From Chaetoderma sp. LZ-2023a (lineage: Eukaryota > Mollusca > Caudofoveata > Chaetodermatida > Chaetodermatidae): DNA of 64,000 nt. The notes below the pieces were generated by a model. It did no database searches. It saw only the letters and a program-made list of their open reading frames with translations, and had not been told where the DNA came from. Shown piece after piece: positions 1 through 9,700 of the stretch. Position numbers and translations under genes: made by a program. Position 1 is the stretch's first letter. Each line of letters begins with the position of its first letter. The stretch lies in NCBI GenBank assembly GCA_034401795.1, contig CM067370.1:57388295-57452294 (forward strand). Direction: 5' to 3'.

Positions 1-2
1 CC

Positions 3-107
3 CCGACACTGCAGCCAGTCGACATGCCATCGCTTTCCATGGTAGCTCTACGAGTGTTGTCAGGCCTAGCTATCGTGGCGCTCGGGATCATCCTACTCCG
101 CTGCTAG
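3..107 (+). CDS. C-terminal end of unknown protein with a membrane segment (partial)
   Basis: An open frame enters from the left edge and stops at 105-107. Its last 20 or so residues are almost entirely Leu, Ile, Val, Ala and Gly, forming a single predicted transmembrane segment ending LLRC. An internal ATG at 24 would give a 27-residue hydrophobic peptide, but the frame is open to the window edge, so I treat it as a C-terminal tail anchor. The function is not recognisable. Confidence 0.3.
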   Translation, partial: PTLQPVDMPSLSMVALRVLSGLAIVALGIILLRC

Positions 108-123
108 CAAATCAGCTATAAGA

Positions 124-588
124 CTATCCTGACTCTAGTGTAGCAGTGGGGACCACGGTGAGATACTGAACCAGCATGGCCTGCCCTACAGCCCCTATAC
201 ACGCTGCCAACATGCACATCCAAGGGCTGGATGGTTCCACAGCGCATCCTTTTTCCAGCTTGTAGTATCGCAGAGCCTTGTTCAGCTCTGAGTCAGGTGA
301 GGCCATGGAAGTCGGCAACTGCTGGAACACATCTGACAGATACTCCCGATCCTTGTAGAAACCTTTAGCTCGCAGGAGATGCTCGATGATACTCCCATCC
401 ATGATAAGGTATTCGAGGAAGCAGATCTGCCCCTTACCAAATCCTAGATAGAGCTTCACAGCTGTCAGCTCCTCTGTCAGCTCAGCACCAAAGAGCTGAG
501 CGAGCTCATCTGGTGTCTTCTTCTTGTAGTCCTTCAACTCCCTCCGGAACACCTCATAGTACTTCTCGCATAGCGTGAGCCCAGACAT
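124..588 (-). CDS. Uncharacterised Polinton-associated protein, 154 aa
   Basis: The frame is intact, from ATG at 588 to a stop at 124, inside element A. The N-terminal half is mixed-charge and helical-looking (KYYEVFRRELKDYKKK); the C-terminal quarter contains a hydrophobic stretch (MLAACIGAVGQAMLVQYL), possibly a membrane segment. I see no homologue in element B. It diverges from the ORF that starts at 612, with only 23 bp between the two start codons. The absence of frameshifts in an otherwise decayed element is notable. I do not recognise the family. Confidence 0.5.
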   Translation of the reverse strand: MSGLTLCEKYYEVFRRELKDYKKKTPDELAQLFGAELTEELTAVKLYLGFGKGQICFLEYLIMDGSIIEHLLRAKGFYKDREYLSDVFQQLPTSMASPDSELNKALRYYKLEKGCAVEPSSPWMCMLAACIGAVGQAMLVQYLTVVPTATLESG

Positions 589-611
589 GTTTAAGATGTC
601 TCAATAGAGAG

Positions 612-1002
612 ATGAATATTCCTGAGTACCAACCCGGACACCTGGCAGATGTAGACTGGGAAGATCTTATTAGTTCACTCAACAGGGAATGCAGGCATTT
701 AACCGCGTTGTATACTCAGTACTTAAACAATGGCATCAATGGTACAGATCGTGAAGCAACTGCCCGAGAGCCAGGCGAGTCTTTAGAAGGTGGAGAACCT
801 GCTGCGAACCAAGACACAGAAGTTACTGACCAAACCAAAACCTCCGGCAGTCCATGTCGCCAGTAATGTGGCGGCGAATGTGGCCATGGTGAAGATGACA
901 GGGGGAAATGAAGTTCTTCCTGCCGGCACTGCGGCTGTCCTCGCTACAGTGGTGGGTGGGGTGGCCGGGCACTGTCTCAGAATACCTCACCCCATCCCAT
1001 AG
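612..1002 (+). pseudogene. Uncharacterised Polinton ORF, probably frameshifted
   Basis: One frame runs 612-866 (84 codons, starting MNIPEYQPGHLADVDWEDL), with an acidic, Gly/Glu-rich second half. A second frame (790-1002) overlaps it and continues with an Ala/Val/Gly-rich hydrophobic stretch. The order acidic N-terminus then hydrophobic C-terminus resembles the layout of the 5133-5570 protein, but there is no clear sequence match. The two frames may be one gene broken near 840-860. Function unknown. The frame ends just before the ATPase remnant. Confidence 0.35.
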
Positions 1003-1020
1003 ATCACCCTCAGCCACAAT

Positions 1021-1274
1021 TCCCGGTTGCTATACTTCAGCTCCAAGTGTGGGCGTGACATGCTCGAAACCATATACGCCAGCCTAACCCTCAAGGAGAC
1101 CAAAGGGGACTTTATCACAGGTGTACAGAGGGCAGCTGAGCTGTACCGCTTCATCTTCAGCAACAAGGAGACAGGTGAGTGTCACACTTCAAGCCATCTC
1201 TAGAAAAGGTGCAGACCTTCACCTACAAGCTGAATCCAGCCAGGAAACTAGCCTGCTCTACGCGTCATCGCTGA
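1021..1274 (+). pseudogene. Packaging ATPase, C-terminal remnant
   Basis: The sequence encodes a block (LLYFSSKCGRDMLETIY, then TGVQRAAELY) that closely matches the C-terminal part of the element B ATPase at 37285-37525 on the opposite strand. The Walker A and B regions are missing here: the sequence upstream (790-1010) is unrelated to element B, so the N-terminal two-thirds have been deleted or replaced. A further frame disruption lies near 1170-1200. The intact family is the FtsK/HerA-type (A32-like) genome packaging ATPase of Polintons. Confidence 0.7.
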
Positions 1275-1312
1275 CAGACTGTCGGCCGCACACTTTTTCA
1301 TTCATCAGAAGG

Positions 1313-2196
1313 CTAAGTAACTTCGTCTGAGGTCTCCGCTACTTCGTCCGATGCTTGAGGACCTTCGTCAGAAACTTGAGGAACTTCGTCAGAAGCTTGA
1401 GGAACTTTGGCAGTTTCGTCAGAAGCCTGTCGCTTAAACTGTTGCTGAAACTCTATCCACTGAGGGTCAGAGTCTAGGACTCTCTTCTTCTGGAACTTCT
1501 CGCGGAAGACCCACTTTTTCCATGCATGACTAGCATCGTGCTTGCGAGTGGATTTGATGAGGTAATCCTGGTAGTTATCTGGGAATTTCAGAAATGCTGG
1601 CAGATTATTGGTCAATCTCCTGCGCCATCTTTCGTTGAAGATGTGCTCAATAGCCTCCTTGCGGCCAACAGTGAACCCCTCCTGAGTACCTTCTGCATGC
1701 CCGGTGTCGTGGCTCTCCGCTACAGCGGCATGGCACTGACCTCCTCCCTGAAGCAGTTATTTGCACCAGACTGGAGGCTATCCAGCATATCTCGCTCTTC
1801 CTGGCTATGGAAGCTAAATACGGCAGCCCACTTCCCGACCATTGGTAGATCTTTGGGATCGACCCTCTCCCTTTGGAGAGCTAGAATAACAGGACTGTTG
1901 GTTTGGGCCACAGGTAGGTTGAGTACCCTGCCCTGGGTGCTGGCAAACTTCCGGTAGAGTATCCGAGTCAGGAGTTCTGTTGTACTACGAGCTGGCGCTC
2001 CTTCCTCTATGGCGGCCAGTATCTCCGCATCAGATGGAGGTGTAACCTTGGCTCGCTCGTGGATAATGTTGATGTCACGAAGCAGTCCTCGGACCCTGTC
2101 ACAGTTGGACAGTGCACGCCATGGCTGTCGTGCTGACTGTCGTGCCGACTTGTCCTGCTGCCTATAGACAATCTGCTGGAGAACTTTACCAAACAT
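1313..2196 (-). pseudogene. Polinton protein with acidic SDEV-repeat tail (element A copy)
   Basis: It starts MFGKVLQQI at 2196 and reads to about 1720. It resumes in another frame through the motif AIEHIFNERWRRRL and a basic middle, and ends in repeated A/V-S-D-E-V units at 1313-1420. A homologue in element B (36437-37261) has the same start, body and tail, which confirms this is one gene. A single frame change near 1720 separates the halves. The basic body with a low-complexity acidic tail could suit a nucleic-acid-binding or virion core role, but that is inference and I do not recognise the family. It diverges from the capsid-like gene. Confidence 0.6.
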
Positions 2197-2235
2197 GGCA
2201 GCCGTTTAAAACCTCTATATACCCATACCTTAAAA
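2197..2235. promoter_or_regulatory. Divergent promoter spacer with TATATA motif (element A)
   Basis: This 39-bp spacer separates two oppositely oriented start codons (2196 minus, 2236 plus). It contains TTTAAAACC and TATATA (2216-2221). The same spacer in element B (36398-36436) retains TATATAG and TTTAAGG. Conservation in both copies supports a promoter role, which is inferred. Confidence 0.45.
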
Positions 2236-3095
2236 ATGCTGCAGTATGTGTAGCATCCAGATGGGGCCATTGAACCCCCGACATCGCACCACACTGATCC
2301 TCGGAAGGACTGCCTGATGGTCATTCGACCCAGTATACACGATGAGAACCCGTTGTCCGCTGCTGGGAAGTACATCGACTTTGCAATCTCGGCACAGATC
2401 CACGAGATCAAGAGCATGACACTCGAGTTCAAGCTTCAGAGCACAATAGAACAGACGGTAGAGCTTCTGCACGTTCTGAACAGGTGGGAGATCGTGCAGA
2501 GCAACAGCACCATGGACACCACCTATGTGAACGATGAGTACCGAGTCCTAGGTCCGCTGGCTCGTGGACCAACTTTCTATGTGAAGGGAAAGGGGTACTA
2601 CGCTGTGGGGTGCAATGAGGGGTTCATGGAATTCGAACTATGGGCAGGTGTCGAGAAGCCTGGTTCCACTCTTAACACTCCTCGGGAACACACACGTGAA
2701 TCCGGCTGCCATGCAGGATAGGCTGTTCCTCCGGGTGTACACTGAGCAGCTCGCAGATGCGACAATGAATGCTCCAAGACTTCATGTCTGGCATGACGTG
2801 AATGACCAGGAACTGAAGCAAACGGGTTCCAAACAGCGGATCGTGCATGTGGAGCGAGAACACCAGCAGGTCCAAGCCACAGCTAACCAACGGGTAGAGA
2901 TGATATTGCATTGTGGTGCATCGGACTGTGTCGCTGTTGCGGTCCTGGTTCAGAAGGGAGGAGCCATCCAGCAGGTGGATAAGCTAGACGACTTCAAGCT
3001 TGTGGTTGTTGGGACGAATGTTCTTGGTGAGGTACGCGATCTGGCTGACTGCTAACTCCACAGACAGAAAACTAAGTCATACTGAAATATTCGAG

Positions 3096-4497
3096 TATGT
3101 GTATCCTGATTCTTATAATTATCTTAACTCACGATTCTCTGGAATCTAATCGGGTCCTCAGTGAGTTCGGGAAAGGTGGTCTTCCTTTCTCTTACGATGA
3201 TTATCTTCAAAACACAACTTAACACTCTTTGCAAATTTAATATAACTAAAATGATATACTTTATTAACTTGTAACAAACCAAGCCGTATTGCAGGCTATA
3301 GCAATATTGATGAAAACTTGCAATAATTTCAGCTAAACTAAATTCAATTTCTAATAATGACTTTAGCGTAAACTTTCAAAACGAATATCAATTACTGATG
3401 TTAAACTACTCTGGAACAGTGTAATCGGAAGATTAAAGATTTTGACATCATGCTCGTCCTTATATACAATAAAAGTGGATTCGAGCATGACGTCGTCGTG
3501 ATGACGTATTTAGAGGGATTCCCTGGTGATTTCCAAAATCTAACCACTTTGATTGGTTAACACTCTCGGGACTTCCACGCATTGCTGAATCATAGAACTG
3601 GATCTGTATACACTGTTTCGGCTAGCTGACTTGTTTCTTCGAATCCCGTAAGTATCTGTCTTAATTAACCATCTCGTAAGACCCCGTTGCATTAAATATC
3701 CAGAAACCATCCCAAGATGCTTCCCGGTCTTAATCCAACGGCGTCTTACCATCGCAGTATCTATAACTTGAACTAAAGTAACAGAACCAGTTTCTACCTA
3801 TTAAAAGGGTTAAAGATTCAGTTCGATTCCTACAAATGATTATGACCGATTATACCTTTGCATGGGTTGAATATTCACCTAATTTGTCCGTGTAAATCCT
3901 AATTTATGGAAATGACAAAACTAAACTGATTGCAGCAACCAATCTTAGTCAAATGTAAATCAAACATGTCTAAACTAATTTATCCATCACCAGGGATCAT
4001 AATCATAAATTTAGAAATCCTCCAAATACTAACACACAATATATAATGTATACTTTCAGTAAGCAATAGGGCTACCATAAATACCAGTGGCGTAATCAGA
4101 CATCCCGATGCGGATATAAATATACAGTACATAAAAGTTACATAAAAGTTCTACACCACTCATCATGTCATACTGACATATTAATAATATACCACTATGC
4201 TTACTGGCAATAGCGACCCAATAAATTGGCCCTATTACCTAGCGACCCAATAAATTGGCCCTATTACCGATGACGTACTTATAACTATCCACTGTCTATA
4301 GCGACCGTAAAGGTTGGTCTCATAGCCAGTGACGTATTATGATGACGATGTTATGAATATTCACAACTGAGGACATGACATAAAACATATCTGACGTACA
4401 CAGTGTCAATAGGTCATCTGCAAATATTTACCCGGGTACCAACAGATAGCCGGTGTGGTTCGTTGGTAGCTAATCCATAAATCCCATATTTACAATA
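3096..4497. mobile_element. 1.4-kb insertion of unknown type inside the capsid-like gene
   Basis: Comparison with element B shows continuous coding sequence there, whereas here about 1.4 kb of AT-rich non-coding DNA separates the two parts. The sequence flanking the insert resumes with ATATGCAC, close to the uninterrupted site (CATATGCAC) in B. I see no transposase. The possible target duplication is very short (about ATA). It has several TGACG motifs and an exact tandem duplication at 4211-4268. The family is not recognised. Confidence 0.55.
4211..4268. repeat. Exact 29-bp tandem duplication
   Basis: Two adjacent identical 29-bp units beginning TAGCGACCCAATAAATTGG (4211-4239 and 4240-4268) lie inside the 1.4-kb insertion. 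Confidence 0.9.
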
Positions 4498-4747
4498 TGC
4501 ACTTCTGTGACTAACCAGTGGAAGCGATGACCTCGAGTTGGCACTCGAGGCCCGTCACCACCTCGGGGGCAGGAACATCCCACCTAATCAGGGCGACTGG
4601 CTCAGCTTCAACATCAGAAAGCTCATAGCTGGGACTCGCCCATTAGGTGTGACGGTACTTTACTTTGGCTATGTTAAGGTATGCGTGTCGAACACATCAG
4701 GTATTCAGCTTGAGCGTGCGTAGAGCATGACTCCTGTCATCACTGAA

Positions 4748-5083
4748 TCAGCTGCCACCACTACCATAAGCTCTGCTGTCTTGACCTGTCGATGCTTCGT
4801 AGTCGAGCGTTGGCTCAGATATCTTTACAGCCTCGTAGTACTCATCGAGACTCTCATCTGGCTCTTTGAGGCTCTGGTTGGCCTGAGCTCGGAGTTGTCG
4901 TCGGCGTGCCTTCCTCTGGCGCATATGCTCGAGTGCTTTGCAGTACTCAAACTTCTCCTTGGACAGCTTCTCCATCGCCTGGTTATGACGCTCACGCTCG
5001 ACCTCTGCCGCCTTCTTGTCGGCGAAGCTGAGTCCCCAGTTTGCTAAGGCAAACACGCCCGCATTCAAGATTGCAGAGGCCAT
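4748..5083 (-). CDS. Small Polinton protein, hydrophobic N-terminus and coiled-coil-like middle
   Basis: An intact 111-residue frame starts MASAILNAGVFALANWG, a short hydrophobic stretch. A charged, helix-favouring middle follows (EVERERHNQAMEKLSKEKFEY and an Arg-rich segment around residues 55-70), then an acidic tail with tyrosines. Element B has the homologue at 34965-35348, broken by a stop. It diverges from the acidic/membrane protein gene across a 49-bp spacer. The role is unknown; a small structural or DNA-associated protein is possible. Confidence 0.55.
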   Translation of the reverse strand: MASAILNAGVFALANWGLSFADKKAAEVERERHNQAMEKLSKEKFEYCKALEHMRQRKARRRQLRAQANQSLKEPDESLDEYYEAVKISEPTLDYEASTGQDSRAYGSGGS

Positions 5084-5132
5084 GCTATAGACTACAGTTT
5101 AAAGCTACTATATAGCTGCCCCAGCGACGGAT
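5084..5132. promoter_or_regulatory. Divergent promoter spacer with TATATA motif (element A)
   Basis: A 49-bp spacer between the start codons of the coiled-coil-like gene (minus) and the acidic/membrane gene (plus). It contains GTTTAAAGC and CTATATAG (about 5109-5116). The equivalent spacer in element B (34906-34964) keeps TTTTAAGC and CTATATAG. The promoter role is inferred from conservation and position. Confidence 0.45.
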
Positions 5133-5570
5133 ATGTATGAGCCAGAGGCTTATGAAGATCCAGTCGAGGATATAGATGATGAGGACTATGAGGAGGACTA
5201 TGATGAGGAGGATTATGATGCAGACGACAACGATGTAGCAGAGACTGCGGGTGAGTATGATGATGTAGAGCCTGAATCCTGCAAGCTAGTACACAGAGCG
5301 AAAGGAATCCATCGCACTTACGTAAAAGGTTCTATCGGTCCGCTGGCAGAAGTTGGGGCTCTGATCGCTTTGTTCATAATGAAGGCTGGCGAGACGGTCC
5401 GCAAGATCACCAACAATGCTCTCCATGGGGTGGAGAAGATTTCGGAAGCCATACCAGCCATCGCCTCAGGAGTAGGTACGTTCTTCGGAGTCACAGGCCC
5501 TTGTCTACCGTATGTTGCCATAGCGCTCGTGGCCATCTGGTCCGCCGAACATTTAAGCTGTACTATATAA
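5133..5570 (+). CDS. Acidic N-terminus / hydrophobic C-terminus Polinton protein
   Basis: An intact 145-residue frame. Residues 1-50 are dominated by Asp, Glu and Tyr (EDYEEDYDEEDYDADD). Residues 60-100 carry a basic patch and a short hydrophobic stretch, and residues 108-140 form a hydrophobic, probably membrane-active segment (IPAIASGVGTFFGVTG onward). The element B homologue is 34492-34905 on the minus strand, about nine codons shorter, partly in the acidic tract. It is followed after 2 bp by the next start codon, suggesting co-expression. A virion-associated or membrane-interacting role is inference only. Confidence 0.55.
   Translation: MYEPEAYEDPVEDIDDEDYEEDYDEEDYDADDNDVAETAGEYDDVEPESCKLVHRAKGIHRTYVKGSIGPLAEVGALIALFIMKAGETVRKITNNALHGVEKISEAIPAIASGVGTFFGVTGPCLPYVAIALVAIWSAEHLSCTI
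5563..5570 (+). promoter_or_regulatory. TATATAA motif immediately before the 5573 start codon
   Basis: ACTATATAAGG precedes the ATG at 5573 by 2-3 bases and overlaps the stop of the preceding gene. The same arrangement (TATATAAGG before ATG) occurs in element B at about 34490-34499. Its recurrence next to several Polinton start codons suggests a promoter element, though the spacing is unusually short for a classical TATA box. Confidence 0.35.
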
Positions 5571-5572
5571 GG

Positions 5573-5818
5573 ATGGCGCCTCTGTACGACCTGGTCAAGT
5601 CCCTTAACTTCCGATGGTTGGTCGATAAACTACCATTCAGTGAGGATCCAGCAGAGATTAGACGCCAGTGTACGGAGGTGTTTGAGGAGGTCTTCAGTGA
5701 TGGTCGAATGAATGACGGCCGTCTGTTCATCTGTTTAGAGTTCACCCAGCCCGTGCGTGACAGGACGGGAGTGGATGTCAGTGATGAAATCCGAGAGTTT
5801 ATCAACCGTCTTTCTTGA
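5573..5818 (+). CDS. Small ORF overlapping the integrase start, 81 aa
   Basis: It starts MAPLYDLVKSLNFRWLVDKL and ends EIREFINRLS. It is conserved in element B (34250-34489 minus), where a stop replaces the codon after PNL. It overlaps the first codons of the integrase in another frame, as expected for a compact viral-like operon. It has a charged, helical character and no recognised domain. I start it at the ATG at 5573 because upstream codons in that frame lie inside the preceding gene and B starts at the same place. Confidence 0.5.
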   Translation: MAPLYDLVKSLNFRWLVDKLPFSEDPAEIRRQCTEVFEEVFSDGRMNDGRLFICLEFTQPVRDRTGVDVSDEIREFINRLS

Positions 5819-6789
5819 GGAACTATCAGCCTGGTGGATATTACCGTGAGCCCCGTCAACTACTCGAGGCTGCACGTTGCAAGGGCCACAACTTCACATT
5901 GGAGACAGTTAGCCAGTGGCTTAGCCGCCAGGCGATGTGGCAGATATACAGACCTCGTCCACGGCACATCAGGCATGCCCATTTCGAGGAAACTGTCCCG
6001 AACAGAGTTCACCAGGCGGATGTTCTATTCCTTCCACACAACTCGGTTGGTCATAAGACCTACAAGTATGTCCTCACCTTCGTCGATGTCGCCAGCAGGT
6101 ACAAGGCGGCAGTTCTGCTCACAGACAAGTCAGCTGGCCAGGTGGCCCAGGCATTCCAGGGTGTCTACAGGGCTTCGGAAAATCTCCTCCAGTGGGCGGA
6201 ATTGTTGCAGGTGGATGAGGGTAAGGAGTTCAGAAGGGAGACTGCAGCTCTCATGCGGAAACACGGTGTGGCAGTTAGTGGAGGTGAGGTAGGGCATCAC
6301 CATGCCCAGGCTATCGTTGAGCAGTGGAATCGGACACTGGCAGAGAGACTGTTCCCACACCAATACACCCAGGAAATGGCCGCACTGAGTGAACGTTCTA
6401 GAGTATGGGTGAGAGGGCTGCCTGCTGTGGTGGAGAGATCCAATGCCGAGGTTACTAGGCTAATCGGGAAGAAGCCGGTAGAGGCTATCATGCACTCTGC
6501 TGGTCACAGCTCTAGAGGAGCGAACAAGGGAGAGGAGTGCCTACCACCTGATGCTCTGGTTCGGTACCTGTATGAGCCTGGTGAGCTGGAAGGTGGTCGA
6601 CGGCGTGCAACAGATCCTAACTGGTCGATAGATGTTCACTGGCTTGACAGGTATGTGGAGGCGGAGGGGCAGCCTACACTGTACTACCTTGCAGGCCAGA
6701 ACGGAGTGCCTAGGCGACCATTTGTCGTAGAAGAGCTTCAGCTGGTCCCTGAAGACACACAGCTACCACCCCCTAGGGTGCTAACATGA
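5785..6789 (+). CDS. INT: Polinton integrase (retroviral-type, rve/DDE)
   Basis: The main frame runs 5788-6789 with no stop; element B shows the native start overlaps the previous gene, and a small deletion near 5822 shifts the first dozen codons here. The rve core shows the catalytic triad: Asp in HQADVLFLP, Asp in LLQVDEGKEF, and Glu in HHHAQAIVEQWNRTLAER, with 34 residues between the last two. Downstream lies a C-terminal region with an aromatic, basic DNA-binding character (RYLYEPGELEGGRRR, then LYYLAGQNGVPRRP). Polinton integrases cut and join element ends at 6-bp target sites in the nucleus. It converges on the polymerase gene and overlaps its 3' end. Confidence 0.9.
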
Positions 6790-9700
6790 TACTCGATGGG
6801 CTCGGTATGGACCCCATCTGGCAGTACATGGCGCTTATCATAGTAAGTGGAGAGTCTGACCTTTTCCTGCACATACGTCACCATACCCTGGTTGCGCATG
6901 CGTAGGCCTCGGTTTTTAGCTCTGTCTACCCCGCCATGTAGGGCGCTGTAGAACCTCTGCCAAGAGACCTCATTCTGCCACTTTGACATTCCCCTAGCCG
7001 AGCACTAATTTGCAGCTGCGCTCTCCACATAGTAGCATTTGGAGCAGAGAGCGATGCCACAAGAGCCTTCGAGCTCGAGCTTGAACAGTCCCGGAGTCCG
7101 TCCAGACCATTTATCCCAAGCTAGCCAGTCCCGCTTATGAGCCTGGTACTCTGCTCACATCTCAGGGTGAATGACGTCATCAAAGTTGGAGCTTGCTATA
7201 GCGATATACATGGAGTCAGTGTCCATCTGCAGGTACTCAAAGCTGTCACGAGCTACGTAGCGATCGAGGAAGTCGTAGTAGAACTCCAGCATTCGCAGCT
7301 TCGCGAGCTCATAATCGGCTATTCCACCTGGAAGGGCCTTCGAATTGTGATTCTCAGCTTGCGACTCTGGAGCTCATATGACTCACCGATCTCCTCGAGA
7401 TCTTCGAAACATGCACAATGCAGGGCCTTGTCTACCACGCGTTCATCCTTCGTGATGCTGGTGTTGCTATGGTGCTCTAGGGCCTCGATGAGCTTCCCGT
7501 AGGCACTGTTGCCGAGGAGTTTGAAGAGATCTGGCAAGAGCGCTTTGCTCTTATCTACATCTCCCGAGCGGCGGGCCTCCATAACATTCTCCATGAACGA
7601 CTCAAATGGGCACTTGGCCTCAAAGTCTATGGTGCAGTATACAGCAGTGATCTCCAGGCCATGGGTTATATACCACTTGAGGGTCGGTGCGTACAGCAGC
7701 CGCTTCTTGCCAGAGAGGGTGCCGACCAGCTTCTGGGTGGTGGGTCGCTTCTGCCCTGTATGCTTTAGATATGCCTGCATCTCAGAAGAGACAGCCTCTA
7801 CCGGGATCTCACGGTTATAGAAGAGCGGGGGCATTTCCTCGAACTTTTCCCACAGAGCCTTAGGGACCTCTATGTCCACCTCGGCAAATCCAAACCAACG
7901 GTCTGCTAGGAGCCCCTACTTAAAGCTGGCTACACCACTGGCACCGGACCAATGGCGCACAGTCTCCCTACCACAGGACATCTCTTTGGCCATCGTTGAC
8001 AGGTACAGAGCATTTGTGTCGTAGCCGAGTAGACGTTGGCAGACATGCTCACTCTGGTGGATGCATGTCACACCTGCCTCGTGGTATCAGCTGAACACGA
8101 TGCTGGGCCCTCCAACAACCACGTCCTTCAGCATCTCGTAGGCCTCCTTGCCCGGAGAGTAGAGGCCAACATCCGGCATGTGCTGAGCGGTTCCACATAG
8201 CAGGTACTGCAGTGACACACCTGTGAGAGACACCGCGTCTTTGAGGATGTCTATTTCTCATTCTGTGTAGAACTCCCGCATCTGCTCTAGGGCTTCGATG
8301 AATGGACTGATGTCCAGGTTGTTGTAGTATCGCAGCCAGTCGGCGAATGTCCGCATCCGTGGTCGCTGAATGTCTGGTTACATTGTTCCAACTCTGAGCG
8401 CGTCAAGAGGTAGCCACCCTTGAGCTTAGATGTCAATGCTGAGTAGTCAGGAAGCCCTGGATAGTTGAGCTTCTCATGTGTGTCAAACCATTCATATGGG
8501 AGCCAGCTCTTCTGCTGTGTACACCCGTAAGCTTTGACACATACCTCGTACGAGACTCCTGGGTCGAGGTAGTTCAGCACATCGAGAAACCGTAGCTCAG
8601 GTGTTATGAGGAACATGGTCTGACTAGCCTTCTTGGCGACTTTCACTGTACCTATTCTGTCAGTCAGCTCATTGACAAAGTACTTCTTGATGAGGTTCAG
8701 GTCATACCGCCCAGAGTTGAACCCCAGTACAGGCACTTGGTCACACCACTCGTTGATCAGTCGCTGCTGTTGCTTTGGGAGATGGTCCAGGTCTGTCGGT
8801 ATGTACTGTGCCCTAACCCTTGTCCGGATTAGAGATGCTCGCCGGTGGATCTCCAGCATGAACTCTCTGATCAGTTCTTTGGGGTCAGGATTGCAGAGGT
8901 GAGTGGGCTCACTCGTGGCGCCCTCTAAGGAGCAGCCAACTGACACAGAGATAGGTATGTGAATACTCTCGATCGTGAGAGTCTCTGTAGGATGAGTCTT
9001 GATACAATCTAGGAGTCCTTTGAAGTCGTAAACTATGAAGTGTTGGTATGGGACAGTCCGAACTCGTTTAGGGATGCTTTGGCAGCGTTTTATACAGCAC
9101 TCCCACTGTACCACAAGTGTGCATCCAGAGGCTTTCAGCTTCTTCTCTCTCAGATCTGTCTTGCGGTATCTTTGTTTGGCATCCTCACCTCGCTGGTGTT
9201 GTGGACACCCGTGCCAGTGACAGCCATGGAACTGGTAAACGGTGTTGGTGGTCGGATCATAACCATCTACTGGGGGCGCCCGCGATCCAGCACTCGCCAC
9301 CGTGCCCACACTCTACATGGCATATGTGTACGCCTCTGTTTCTCGACTCATACTCGATCCAACGAGTAGCCACTGAACTGGATGGTTGGGGCGGATAGAA
9401 GGCTTTCTCATACGCAGACTGTGGCGCCTCAACCTTCTCGCCAGGACACACGAGTTTTGTTTTGCTGCCTGTACAGTGATCAGCGTGGTGTTGAAGATGG
9501 CATGCCTTTGTAAACCTCTGCTGACAGTGACTGCAGACTAGTGTATGTGCCAGCTTGGAGATGTTCTTGATGTAGAAGGCGTGGCGGTCCCACACTCCGA
9601 TGGTCATGGTGTCTCGGTAGTGAGCCGCTTGCCTGATCAAGTGCCAGGTTCCCTCTTTGGTTGGTTCATACACGCGAATCCCGATCTTGATGAAGAACTC

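Larger units (their letters stand above)
2236..4723 (+). pseudogene. Putative Polinton capsid (jelly-roll) protein, interrupted
   Basis: Homologous to 35322-36397 (minus) in element B, where it is about 360 codons. Blocks here are 2317-2721, 2615-3055 and 4538-4723, separated by a TAG at 2251, a frameshift near 2670 and a foreign insertion (about 3096-4497). The protein is rich in alternating hydrophobic/polar stretches (for example KGKGYYAVGCNEGFMEFELW) and ends with an aromatic strand-like segment (VTVLYFGYVKVCVSN). Its size, position between ATPase and integrase genes and beta-rich composition suggest a capsid protein. No signature motif proves which one, so major or minor capsid remains open. 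Confidence 0.45.

Noticed and set aside
5834-6491. Additional frames overlapping the integrase gene on both strands
   Set aside because: Shadows of the integrase reading frame; the same regions in element B do not keep them as conserved proteins.
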